A stretch of 53,326 nucleotides of DNA from positions 1 through 53,326 of the forward strand of contig NZ_BCNS01000125.1 of NCBI RefSeq assembly GCF_001528745.1, given 5' to 3'. Shown one piece after another: positions 1 to 7,740 of the stretch. This DNA comes from Marinobacterium profundum (GTDB lineage: Bacteria; Pseudomonadota; Gammaproteobacteria; Pseudomonadales; Balneatricaceae). Made by a program: the position numbers and the translations under genes. Every line of letters begins with the position of its first letter. The first letter of the stretch is position 1. The notes below the pieces were generated by a model that did no database searches, had not been told where the DNA came from, and saw only the letters and a list, made by a program, of their open reading frames with translations.

Positions 1-20
1 ATTGGCCTGCGACCAATGAT

Positions 21-60
21 GAAGCATCCCTGCTTCATGTTATTAACCCGGGTTAATAAC
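21..60. repeat. Two short palindromes at the window's left edge
   Basis: Seen in sequence: a hairpin at 21-36 (GAAGCA / TGCTTC, 4-nt loop) followed by a perfect 22-bp palindrome at 39-60 made of GTTATTAACCC and its reverse complement. They lie just past the stop of the minus-strand Trypco1-like gene. The first could act in transcription ending, but there is no clear T-tract. The second is a candidate protein-binding palindrome. Function is not known. Confidence 0.5.
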
Positions 61-67
61 CCAGCCT

Positions 68-103
68 TACCTGCGATGGTATACGGCCTGCAATTCAACT
101 CAG
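68..103 (+). repeat. 36-bp direct repeat, left copy
   Basis: This 36-bp stretch recurs in the same orientation at 9461-9496 with 4 mismatches by eye. It abuts the stop codon of the Trypco1-like gene (stop at 104-106). The two copies bracket about 9.4 kb holding the TPR-CHAT-Trypco1 operon, an ISAs1 fragment and the lipase operon. It may be a recombination scar or a terminal repeat of a mobile module; no integrase is seen. Confidence 0.6.
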
Positions 104-442
104 CTAGTCGCGCCTGGTGAATTCGATTTTCATGCTGGAGGAAGCGTTGGCCGACAATCCGACGCCCATGAACCCGACCTTGCCCTCGGAACTGACCTGG
201 GCGGCGATTTCCACCTTGTTAATCTTGTAGTTTCCGGACACGTCATCGACCTTTTCCAGCATGGATTTGACCGTATCGATGAATCCGGTCAGGCTTTTTT
301 CGATGGCGCTGGAGCTGGCTTCCACGGCTTCCACGGCTTGCGCGGAAGCCGAGACACGGTCTCCTCTCGCCCGCGTGGGCCGAATGCCGTCGATTGTTTG
401 TACATCGGTTATATCGAAAATGACCAGCTTTTTTTCTGACAT
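104..442 (-). CDS. Trypco1-like (trypsin-co-occurring domain 1, CU044_2847-type) small protein
   Basis: A 112-aa protein that resembles the Trypco1/CU044_2847 family, small beta-rich proteins that occur beside trypsin-like or CHAT proteases in predicted conflict systems. The C-terminal half (VEIAAQVSSEGKVGFMG to the end SSMKIEFTRR) gives the family signature; residues about 25-60 look helical. Start: the ATG at 442-440 overlaps the stop of the CHAT gene by one base (TAATG) and has a GAGGAG ribosome site 8-9 bases upstream, so it is translationally coupled. The longer reading frame back to 553 lies inside the CHAT gene and is rejected. By position it is the third gene of a TPR-CHAT operon and may be the substrate, regulator or adaptor of the protease. 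The family call rests on pattern recognition only. Confidence 0.72.
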   Translation of the reverse strand: MSEKKLVIFDITDVQTIDGIRPTRARGDRVSASAQAVEAVEASSSAIEKSLTGFIDTVKSMLEKVDDVSGNYKINKVEIAAQVSSEGKVGFMGVGLSANASSSMKIEFTRRD

Positions 443-2040
443 TACGGTTCTCCTCGAGTTGTCGATACGGATGAGCCCCAGGCTTGAAACCCCGCCCAGA
501 ATACCGGTGATTGGAATGGGCACTGAATATCGTACCGGTGACTGTGTAGCCATGTTTTCTGCTGACGCAGGTCCACCAGGGCATCGTCGAAACAGGACTG
601 TTCGTCGGGCGATATGCTGGCTTCTATCGTTTCGATTCTATGCAGCGCCTGTTCGGCGTCGAGCTGGCGCAACCAGTGGCTGGCCCGGTATATCGCCTGC
701 TCGGGCGCGTGTTGGTCCGCGATCAGCCGATGGAACTCGGACATCAACAACAGGGTTGCCAGGTCGTCCACCCGCCAGCAGGGCGCGATGACCTGATGCA
801 CCCCGGCCGATTGCAGCAGTGCTGGAAATCCGAAAGGTTCATCGGAATTACTGCGCTGGCTCAGGCCCGACTCGCAGGATGACAGGACTATGAGCTGCCG
901 CTTGATCTGCCCGCTGTCATAGAGCTCCGACAAGGCAATCTTCCCGTCGGCTAGTGCCAGCCACGAACTGAAAGGATTCGCGGGATCGAAAACGCCATGG
1001 GTCGATAGCTGGATTCCGCCGGGTTGCGCCAAAGCCTGCCGAAACCTGGCCGTTGTGGCGGCTTGCCCGATATGGGTTGGCCAACCGCTGCCGGGAAGGC
1101 CTTCCAGTCTCGCCAGCGGCAAATCCTGCTGCGGGTCGAGGAACATGTCCAGTTGACTGACGGTTCGAGTCACGGTTGCCATCGGCCGGGTGAAAGCAGT
1201 GAGCGTATGCGCGATGGTCACCCGCTCGAACAGTTCCGACAGGTATTTGCCGTTGGACAGTCGCGCGTGGGCGAGCGGCAGGGACCGAAAGCATCGGTGG
1301 GGAATAAGTACCAGCTCATCTCCGCCAGCGGCGATATCGGGAACGGCCTGGGCCAGCATATTGCCCAACCAGTCGAGCATCAGCTCGCTGACCGCCTGCG
1401 CGCTGTTGAGCACCAGTTCCGGTGGCGCGCCCACCTGCAACGCAGCGGATTGCAGACGCGAATCGAGGGCCCAGTCGCTCAGTTGTTCCCAGTGATTGTA
1501 GACCCCTGCGCGAAAACGATCGTAGATCGGGCCATCGATCCAGTGACAGTTGGCGCCCTTTTCCGACAGTGAAATCACCGCGATGCCGGATGAACTGCAA
1601 AACAGACTGACGAGGTGTTTTTCCCGCCCGGATTCGAGCCACTTCCGCGCCTTTTCGATCGGTTGCCGTTGCGCCGCAGATGAAATCAGGTTCTTCGTCA
1701 TCTCCTGGTTCGAAAGCTCATTCGGACCGAGCTCCCCAATCATTCGGTAAAGTCTGAACAGGCGGCCTTTCGCGGCTTCGGCGATCGCCAGGCAATGCTC
1801 GGCGGGGCATTTGGCCTTCACATAGGCTTCCAGTTGCAAATAATCCAGGCGGCTCCATTCGAACAACATGGATTGCCAAACCGACGGATGGGAATGGCCT
1901 CTGGTGATCAGGTCCTGCAATGCGGCTACGGCCGCGTCGGATTTCGCGACCGCGGCTTCGTAATCACGTCGGGCCAGGGTGATACGCATTTCCATGGCCG
2001 CGGTCCGCAGGTAGGACAGCGGATCGAGTGTCGGCATCAT
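442..2040 (-). CDS. CHAT-domain (caspase-like) protease
   Basis: A 532-aa protein. The N-terminal part (about 1-140) is helical and TPR-like; the C-terminal part (about 200-530) is a CHAT domain, a clan CD caspase-fold peptidase. The catalytic pair is visible: His348 in LSTHGVF and Cys389 in VLSSCESG, with the usual helix after it (GFPALLQSAGVHQVIAPCWRVDD). CHAT proteases include the gasdermin-cleaving and Csx29-type effectors, which are switched on by a bound partner. The start ATG (2040) overlaps the TGA of the TPR gene upstream (ATGA), and the stop overlaps the Trypco1-like start, so the three proteins should be made in fixed ratio. The substrate is unknown; the Trypco1-like neighbour is one candidate. 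The domain call is firm, the biological role is inferred. Confidence 0.88.
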   Translation of the reverse strand: MMPTLDPLSYLRTAAMEMRITLARRDYEAAVAKSDAAVAALQDLITRGHSHPSVWQSMLFEWSRLDYLQLEAYVKAKCPAEHCLAIAEAAKGRLFRLYRMIGELGPNELSNQEMTKNLISSAAQRQPIEKARKWLESGREKHLVSLFCSSSGIAVISLSEKGANCHWIDGPIYDRFRAGVYNHWEQLSDWALDSRLQSAALQVGAPPELVLNSAQAVSELMLDWLGNMLAQAVPDIAAGGDELVLIPHRCFRSLPLAHARLSNGKYLSELFERVTIAHTLTAFTRPMATVTRTVSQLDMFLDPQQDLPLARLEGLPGSGWPTHIGQAATTARFRQALAQPGGIQLSTHGVFDPANPFSSWLALADGKIALSELYDSGQIKRQLIVLSSCESGLSQRSNSDEPFGFPALLQSAGVHQVIAPCWRVDDLATLLLMSEFHRLIADQHAPEQAIYRASHWLRQLDAEQALHRIETIEASISPDEQSCFDDALVDLRQQKTWLHSHRYDIQCPFQSPVFWAGFQAWGSSVSTTRGEP

Positions 2041-3665
2041 TGGTCCCTGGCGAGCTCGAGTTCGGCTTCCGCCTCGTCAACCCTGTCAAGTTGCAGCAAG
2101 ATATTCGCCCGGTTGGTATGAAGCATGGGATTCAGGGAATCTACCTCGTATTCAGCGGACTGCGGTTTGACCTCCAGGGCCTTGTCGATATATTTCAGCG
2201 CCTGCTCGAGCTTGTGCAGTTCGCGCATGGCATTGGAATAACAGTTCCAGAATATACACTGCACATGTCGGGATTTGGCATCGATGTGAGGCTCCAGCTG
2301 TTCCAGTATTCCGAGTGCAGCTACCGATTTGCGAGCTTCCGTTAAACGAGCTGCCTTTTCGTACAGCAGGTCTAACCGGACCTCCTCGTCTATCGAGTCC
2401 AGGTCCAACAGCGAATTTAGCACCTCCAGCGCATCGTCCGGGCGCGATATGGACGACAGGTAGTATTGATAGCGCATGCCTACATTGAGTTGCGCGTCCT
2501 TGTCCTCCAATACCCTGGCTGCCCGGTAAGCCGCCTCGATCTCTTCATGGACTTTACCTGCCGCGCCGATTCCCAGTTGAAGGCCGACGGACTGCTGTAT
2601 CGCGTAATCCAGCATCCTGGCGAGCAAGTCCTGCAGTCGATCGATATCCTTCAGGTTGTTGGCCTCGCGCTTGAGCTCCAGCGCCCGGATATAGCCCTTG
2701 AGGGCATCGGGCAGATGCAGATCCTGCGGCCTTCCCGAGCACTGACCCAGGGCCAGCCACAGGTCCGCCTCGGTATCGGGATCGATAGCGACCTCCGTGT
2801 TTTCCAGGATCCGGATTCCCCTGCGGGCGATTTTTTTGCCCTTTCTCAGATCTTTGGCACTGGGTTGCTGGTGCCCGGTCACGGACATCGAAAAGCGAGT
2901 GAGGAAGCCGATCAAGCCTCGCAAGGCCTGCCGCGCGGCGTCTGAACCGGGTTGGAGTTCGCAAACCCGAAAGACGAATTCCAGCCCGTAGTCCAGCGCA
3001 TCGGCGGTAATCATGCCGTCGTCCTGCAAATTGGCCCAGTGGCCAGAAAATTCCGTCAACGCCGCATCCAGAATGTCTTCCGCTGCATCGGAAAACAGCC
3101 CGCGCGCTTCGGAGATATAATCTTCGAGGGACCATTGCGTGTAGTCGCCGCCCAGTTTTATCGTCTCGTCCGGCAGTGTTTCGTCGGCAGTTACATCTAG
3201 CAGCCGGTAGAGGATTTCGCGTAATTGATAGCCCGCTGTGTCCTGGCGGCCGACGGGCCCGACGTCGGCCTCGATACGCTCCTGCAGCGCCTGTACCATC
3301 GGATGTTGCAGGTCCCGGGCCAAAGCCTCGTGGAGATAGTCTTTCGCGGCCGCATTGTCGCCCTGATAGCGCGATGCAATCACCGCCTGGTTCCAGTAGA
3401 GGTAGGCGATGTCGTCGTCGATGGTAATTGCCTGGTTCAGCTCCGCTACCATGCGCTTGAGACATTCTGGCGGCGGCAGGACTTGCAGCCGATCCGCCAG
3501 GTAGATGCGAAATTCGGTGGCACTGCCCAGGCACAGTGCGGCGTGGTGCTTCAGTAATTCGCTATCCGATTCGGCGCGGTAGAGATCGAGGCGATGGAAT
3601 GCCTGGCGATACATTTTGGCATTTCGCAGGTGCTCAACGCCCGGAGGGAGTTGATGGTTTTCCAT
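2037..3665 (-). CDS. TPR-repeat protein, first gene of CHAT operon
   Basis: A 542-aa soluble, all-helical protein. The C-terminal region has clear tetratricopeptide repeats (for example around RELHKLEQALKYIDKALEVK and the repeat ending NRANILLQLDRVDEAEAEL), and the middle has weaker helical repeats. There is no signal peptide or membrane segment. ATG at 3665 was chosen because a GGAG ribosome site lies about 9 bases upstream; the reading frame reaches 3791 but its extra residues look non-coding. The gene ends in ATGA shared with the CHAT gene. TPR partners of CHAT proteases (as in Csx30/Csx29 or TPR-CHAT) commonly sense a trigger or hold the protease inactive, so a sensor/scaffold role is the likely one here. 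Confidence 0.8.
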   Translation of the reverse strand: MENHQLPPGVEHLRNAKMYRQAFHRLDLYRAESDSELLKHHAALCLGSATEFRIYLADRLQVLPPPECLKRMVAELNQAITIDDDIAYLYWNQAVIASRYQGDNAAAKDYLHEALARDLQHPMVQALQERIEADVGPVGRQDTAGYQLREILYRLLDVTADETLPDETIKLGGDYTQWSLEDYISEARGLFSDAAEDILDAALTEFSGHWANLQDDGMITADALDYGLEFVFRVCELQPGSDAARQALRGLIGFLTRFSMSVTGHQQPSAKDLRKGKKIARRGIRILENTEVAIDPDTEADLWLALGQCSGRPQDLHLPDALKGYIRALELKREANNLKDIDRLQDLLARMLDYAIQQSVGLQLGIGAAGKVHEEIEAAYRAARVLEDKDAQLNVGMRYQYYLSSISRPDDALEVLNSLLDLDSIDEEVRLDLLYEKAARLTEARKSVAALGILEQLEPHIDAKSRHVQCIFWNCYSNAMRELHKLEQALKYIDKALEVKPQSAEYEVDSLNPMLHTNRANILLQLDRVDEAEAELELARDQ

Positions 3666-3818
3666 GTCCGTTTCTCCGACTGATCCATTGTAAGTATAGG
3701 AATAAAAAATGACTCTTTTCCTAAAATCCAGTGGTATTAGATAGGCGTTAAAACAGGTATGGAGTCCGCTGTTGCCGCACTCTATGCACATCTCAATATC
3801 GATGTAGAAGACGCGTTT

Positions 3819-3947
3819 GAGGCGTTGCGCCTAAGGCCGATTTGTTCTGCACATCCATGTGCTTCACCCCTTCGGGGTTTGCACGTTCAATCGCTCCCGG
3901 CGATTGAATGAGGCAGTTTTTGGGCACTTTTTAGGCTACAAATCGGC
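3819..3947. repeat. Nested inverted repeats (MITE-like remnant)
   Basis: The 442-base gap between the TPR gene and the transposase fragment (3666-4107) has no credible gene. It holds a 10-bp inverted repeat GCCGATTTGT (3836-3845) / ACAAATCGGC (3938-3947), inside which are hairpins ACCCCTTCGGGGT and TCAATCGC/GCGATTGA, preceded by AGGCG/CGCCT. The stretch TGAGGCAGTTTTTG near 3908 also occurs in the repeat at 16197-16361, so both probably come from one mobile repeat family. Confidence 0.55.
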
Positions 3948-4090
3948 AGAATTGCCGGTTTACACAGCGCTAGCTGCCCACCGGGCAAGCTACAGGGATG
4001 TAGCTTGTGAATAGTAGTTCTCTTAGAGCACATAAAATGACCCCTCTTTACCGAAGAGAAGTCGGCGATTCCGCCCGTAGTAGATCAGTG

Positions 4091-4111
4091 TTAAGTCCGA
4101 CAGGCTGCTAG
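4091..4111 (+). repeat. Dispersed palindromic repeat end, copy A
   Basis: TTAAGTCCGACAGGCTGC followed by TAG: one end of a short dispersed repeat. Other copies or halves lie at 16197-16361, 18455-18472, 29971-29988, 32703-32757 and 51500-51548. The last bases supply the TAG stop of the transposase fragment read on the minus strand. Confidence 0.7.
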
Positions 4112-4641
4112 AAAAGGTGCCCTACCCAGTGATGCTGGCGGTTGAAGCTTTGTGTAAATACCATTGAGCTGCCGCATACCGCAGCAGAAATTTCGTTGGA
4201 TTTTGCATCTACTTTGAACTGCCCCAACGCTATGCCGTCCTCACAGGCCCAGGCATTGACCATATGAATGGCGCCATGGTGTCTGGCTCGGGAGCCGCGC
4301 ACAGTTTTTCCATCGATGGCCACGACACCTGATAGCGGCGTATCTATCAGAATATCCTGAACCCAGGTCGTGAAAAACTCGCGGAACTGCGCAGGATCGA
4401 GCAGGGAGAACACCCTGTTGAAGGTGTCGTGTGATGGAATGCCGCCGGGGAGCCGCAAATACTGGCGAAACCAGTCCTCACGCTCGTGGGCGAAGAATTC
4501 GATGCCGTTCCAATCATCGGCCCCGCATAGCAGGGCGCAGGTGGTCATGAAAACGACTTCACCCAGGTCGTGGGTGCACTTGGCGGACTGGCGCGGGTCT
4601 TTGAGCTGCATGATACGGTCGAGTAAGGGTATGTTGGACAT
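4108..4641 (-). pseudogene. Truncated ISAs1-family transposase
   Basis: A 177-aa fragment matching the N-terminal half of ISAs1-type DDE transposases: DPRQSAKCTHDLGEV, ADDWNGIEFFA, LRLPGGIPSHDTFNRVFSLL, VVAIDGKTVRGSRA (first catalytic Asp) and the KVDAKSNEI motif. A full ISAs1 transposase is about 370 aa; here the frame leaves the family after about residue 150 and ends in a foreign tail whose stop lies in the dispersed repeat. The second Asp and the catalytic Glu region are missing, so it is inactive. ATG at 4641 is used; the frame extends 6 bases to a TTG. It separates the two minus-strand operons. Confidence 0.85.
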
Positions 4642-4803
4642 GGGCAAAAGTCCGCAAGCATCACGCTTTCACACGGTTGATGCAAGCTACGACTCGTGCA
4701 GCTGTATAAAAAACATTCATGCGTTTGCCCTGACCCCCTAATGTCCTTACCGGGCGTCACGGTGGCTTAGCGTACAAAAAATTCCGTTCCGTGAGGGCTA
4801 CCC

Positions 4804-6780
4804 CTATTCGCGGCAGGTCGCCCCGACAGCACCCTCTCCCAGGCCCGTCGGGCCAGGAAGCTCGAAATGCGCCCCGCCGATCTGAAAACTGATGTCAGCC
4901 CCCGCGACCAGTTGGTCAAGCACGGATTTCGGGAAGAAAGCATAAGCACTTCTATCCGCCCTGCCCTGCTCGGTCGCTGTCTGGCCCCCGATCCGAAAGT
5001 CTGAAACGCCATCTGCCGGTTCGATAGCCACGACGAGCTCGCGGCTTTCCGTGCAGCCAAGCGTTATCACCTGGCCGGCCGTATATGCCACTGATGCGGC
5101 CGCCTGTCCCGTGGCAGGCCAGCTATCCACCAGCGACCACTCGTCCCCTTGCGCGCTGTTCTTCTTGCTTGCTCCCGCAAGTCTGCAGTCTTCACGCTGC
5201 GCCGCCAGGTGCTCGGCTGCGGCGGTCAGATCAATGATCCCCAAAGGGATGACGCCGTTTGAATCCTCCCATTCCAGTGTGATCTTGCCTGCGCCTTCGA
5301 GTGCGGTGACAAAGGCCTCGCCGTCCTGGAATGGCTCCAATGCGATCATGTCACCGGAGCGCATGAGGCCCACCCCAAAGCGCTTTCCGCCGACGTGATT
5401 AACTATCCTGCCGCCGCTCACATCTATCGCAGCGAGTGGCTTCAACAGATCGCCTGTGAGGGCCATGCCGGCAATCCGATTATCTCCGGATTGATAGCAG
5501 TAAATGTTCGCGCGCGTGGCGCCTGACATGCCCGAAACGTTCAGGCGACCACCGGCCTCGACTGAGCTCCAGCGCCATGTCTCCGCCCTGGCTGTCGCCG
5601 GCGTTTCGACCTGGACGTCGCCTCGTAACGCGGCGATGCGTTTGGCATCCAGCTGGGCAATTCTCTGTGCACATGGCGACGCGCCGTCGGCCCACCCCGT
5701 TAGCGGCGGGGCGGCCTCGTCATAGCTTTTGGTGTTGGTCTGGTCGTTGTAACGTTCTGGCACCGCGCGCCAGAACTGCATCACCACCGCACGCCGCCCC
5801 TGAGATGCGGGCGTTTCGTGAATCACGCACGTGGCCACCACATCCGGCGGCGTCCCCCGAAATGGCGCCTCCAGTGGCATGCCAGAGCGGATCAAGGGCA
5901 GTGTCTTTGCTCCGGTAGCGAGCAACGCGCCAGCCGACGCGCCAAGGTCGAGACTCCACACACTGTAGTCCAGGTTCGCCACAAAATTTTCATCGAACCC
6001 CAAACCCTGTGATGGGCCATAGAATCCGGTCAACCCGGCTGCAATACTGCTGTTGTCACTGAAAACGAAAAACCGCCCCAGCTCGCTGTCCACTTGGCGC
6101 GGAAGCTCTCCGGCCTCACTATCCGTGGGGCGTATCTCGGGAGGCACGGGAAAGCCGGCGTTCACAATGGCATCGATCAACTCTGATATGCCGCTCACAC
6201 GCGCGCTTCCCGATTGCGCAGCTGATATCACGCCGACGAGCCCCTTTCGAGGATGCACGACAGGCGCCCCGACACTCATCGGATTGAGCACGCCGCTTCG
6301 CAGGGTAAAGCCCCGGCCTGATTGTCCGGTCACCTCGGCTGGGTCCAAGGGGCTTTCCCATCCGCCGAGGGCGCCCTGAGTCACAAACTGTACTTGTCGC
6401 CCATCTGTCTTCGGATCGAAAACTCCTACCAAGGGTTGCGCGGTGAGCCGCATATCTGAGAATTTGGCCATGATCTCGTCGTTTGGAATACTGACCGCAA
6501 TCACGGAAAGACCCTCCACGCCGGCCACAGGCCCTCCTTGTCCCGGCAGCACGGGATGGCACGCGCCTTTGTCCCAAGCGCGAAGGCAAATGCCGTCTGT
6601 GGTGGTCAACGTAGAGGATGTCAGGTAGAGAGTCCGTCCCGGTTCGCCACCAATGCTTGTGGCAGTGGCCATCGGCTCGCCTCCGGGCCCTTCAACCATG
6701 GCGCCGAAGACACTGAGTTCAGTCTGCGCGGTTACCGCTTGTGCCGTAACCAAAGCCAAAACAAGTGCGAGAAATTTCAT
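4804..6780 (-). CDS. Secreted trypsin-like pseudoprotease
   Basis: A 658-aa protein with a signal peptide (MKFLALVLALVTAQAVTAQ), so periplasmic or secreted. Residues about 20-210 follow the chymotrypsin-fold pattern, but the catalytic places look lost: LYLTSSTLTT sits where LTAAH is expected (His replaced by Thr57), and NPMSVGAPVVHPRKGLVGVISA sits where GNSGGPLV...VGVIS is expected (Ser replaced by Val170). The rest (about 220-658) is beta-rich with scattered cysteines and no recognised domain. ATG at 6780 overlaps the upstream stop (ATGA), so it is coupled to the preceding secreted protein. A binding or inhibitor-like role is more likely than proteolysis. The fold assignment is pattern-based and moderate. 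Confidence 0.6.
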   Translation of the reverse strand: MKFLALVLALVTAQAVTAQTELSVFGAMVEGPGGEPMATATSIGGEPGRTLYLTSSTLTTTDGICLRAWDKGACHPVLPGQGGPVAGVEGLSVIAVSIPNDEIMAKFSDMRLTAQPLVGVFDPKTDGRQVQFVTQGALGGWESPLDPAEVTGQSGRGFTLRSGVLNPMSVGAPVVHPRKGLVGVISAAQSGSARVSGISELIDAIVNAGFPVPPEIRPTDSEAGELPRQVDSELGRFFVFSDNSSIAAGLTGFYGPSQGLGFDENFVANLDYSVWSLDLGASAGALLATGAKTLPLIRSGMPLEAPFRGTPPDVVATCVIHETPASQGRRAVVMQFWRAVPERYNDQTNTKSYDEAAPPLTGWADGASPCAQRIAQLDAKRIAALRGDVQVETPATARAETWRWSSVEAGGRLNVSGMSGATRANIYCYQSGDNRIAGMALTGDLLKPLAAIDVSGGRIVNHVGGKRFGVGLMRSGDMIALEPFQDGEAFVTALEGAGKITLEWEDSNGVIPLGIIDLTAAAEHLAAQREDCRLAGASKKNSAQGDEWSLVDSWPATGQAAASVAYTAGQVITLGCTESRELVVAIEPADGVSDFRIGGQTATEQGRADRSAYAFFPKSVLDQLVAGADISFQIGGAHFELPGPTGLGEGAVGATCRE

Positions 6781-7640
6781 CGAACCGCCTCCAGCTCGGT
6801 GCCGTTCCAACGCCAGTCGATCCAGCATTCAAGCGCGCCCCCGGGGCATGACGGGCGCAGCGCGAGCGTACGCAGCGCGGACTTGCCAAAGGCCCGCTGC
6901 AGGATCTGCGGCTTGTGTCCCAAGAGCTGTTGACCCTTCTGTGTTTGAGTAAAGAACACCTCGATCGTGCACATGTTGATGCCACAACGCCCTGCCCCAC
7001 GCCCTTTGGAAGCGTCGGCACATGACACACCCGCCCAGTCAAGCATGATGTCGGGCTTGTCGTCCCCATCGAGCTGACCGGTTAGTTCAGCTCCTTCCGC
7101 GATCTGATAGTCGCCGGCGCATGCCTGTGCAATTAGCGCACCGGTCAGTACGGTCTTGCTGACCGAGTTGCCGCCGACATTGCCGGCTTGGCTGCGACTT
7201 ACGGGAGCGCAGCGTTCTAATGCCGCATCTATGGCTATGGATGATCCTTTTAGCGGAACGCGCATCGTGGGCTGCCTTACTGGAGTCACATCTGCTATCC
7301 GCCCTTTCTTGAGCGCTGCGATCAAATCGGCGGTGGGCGCACCGCTCCAGAGACCATCGGGCGGCGCGTGCTCTCCGGTCACGGTAAAGCTCTGACCGTC
7401 AACGACGATCGCGAAACTGTCTTGGCGGTTTGCACCTGGCACGGCAGGATACCCATGGGCAAAGATCAGCGGGTTCCCGTCGACGCAGGTCAGCGCAAGC
7501 GATCTGGCACCATCGACCGATACGCCAAACGCAGTCGGACTCTCCAATACCGTATGGCTAGTTGTGGAGAAGTTCCAATCCGCCATCGCGAGTTTCGCGC
7601 AGAGCAGAGAGAAAACGAGAAATATCATCCGCAAATACAT
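6777..7640 (-). CDS. Secreted protein of unknown function
   Basis: A 287-aa protein with an N-terminal signal (RMIFLVFSLLCAKLAMA). Two parts can be seen. Residues about 20-145 are beta-rich with paired cysteines (LALTCVDGN and AALERCAPV) and recall small periplasmic IalB/DUF1176-like modules. The second part has several more cysteines (CAGDYQ, VSCADAS, GRCGINMCTIEVF, CPGGALECWIDW), which suggests disulfides. No catalytic motif is recognised. ATG at 7640 is preceded by GGAAG; the frame upstream of it runs into the intergenic region and is rejected. It ends in an ATGA overlap with the pseudo-trypsin gene, so the two secreted proteins are probably partners. Confidence 0.6.
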   Translation of the reverse strand: MYLRMIFLVFSLLCAKLAMADWNFSTTSHTVLESPTAFGVSVDGARSLALTCVDGNPLIFAHGYPAVPGANRQDSFAIVVDGQSFTVTGEHAPPDGLWSGAPTADLIAALKKGRIADVTPVRQPTMRVPLKGSSIAIDAALERCAPVSRSQAGNVGGNSVSKTVLTGALIAQACAGDYQIAEGAELTGQLDGDDKPDIMLDWAGVSCADASKGRGAGRCGINMCTIEVFFTQTQKGQQLLGHKPQILQRAFGKSALRTLALRPSCPGGALECWIDWRWNGTELEAVR

Positions 7641-7740
7641 GTACGTGCTTCCAAAATTTGAAATCGGGTAAAGCGCCCCATTCAGAGGAGAGAACAGGTC
7701 TAGCCTTTTGCCTCTCTGATAATCAAGGGAGAGAACACGG

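Noticed and set aside
2554-3534. 326-aa frame inside the TPR gene
   Set aside because: Same strand, other frame of the TPR gene; Arg/Gly-rich and without domain features.
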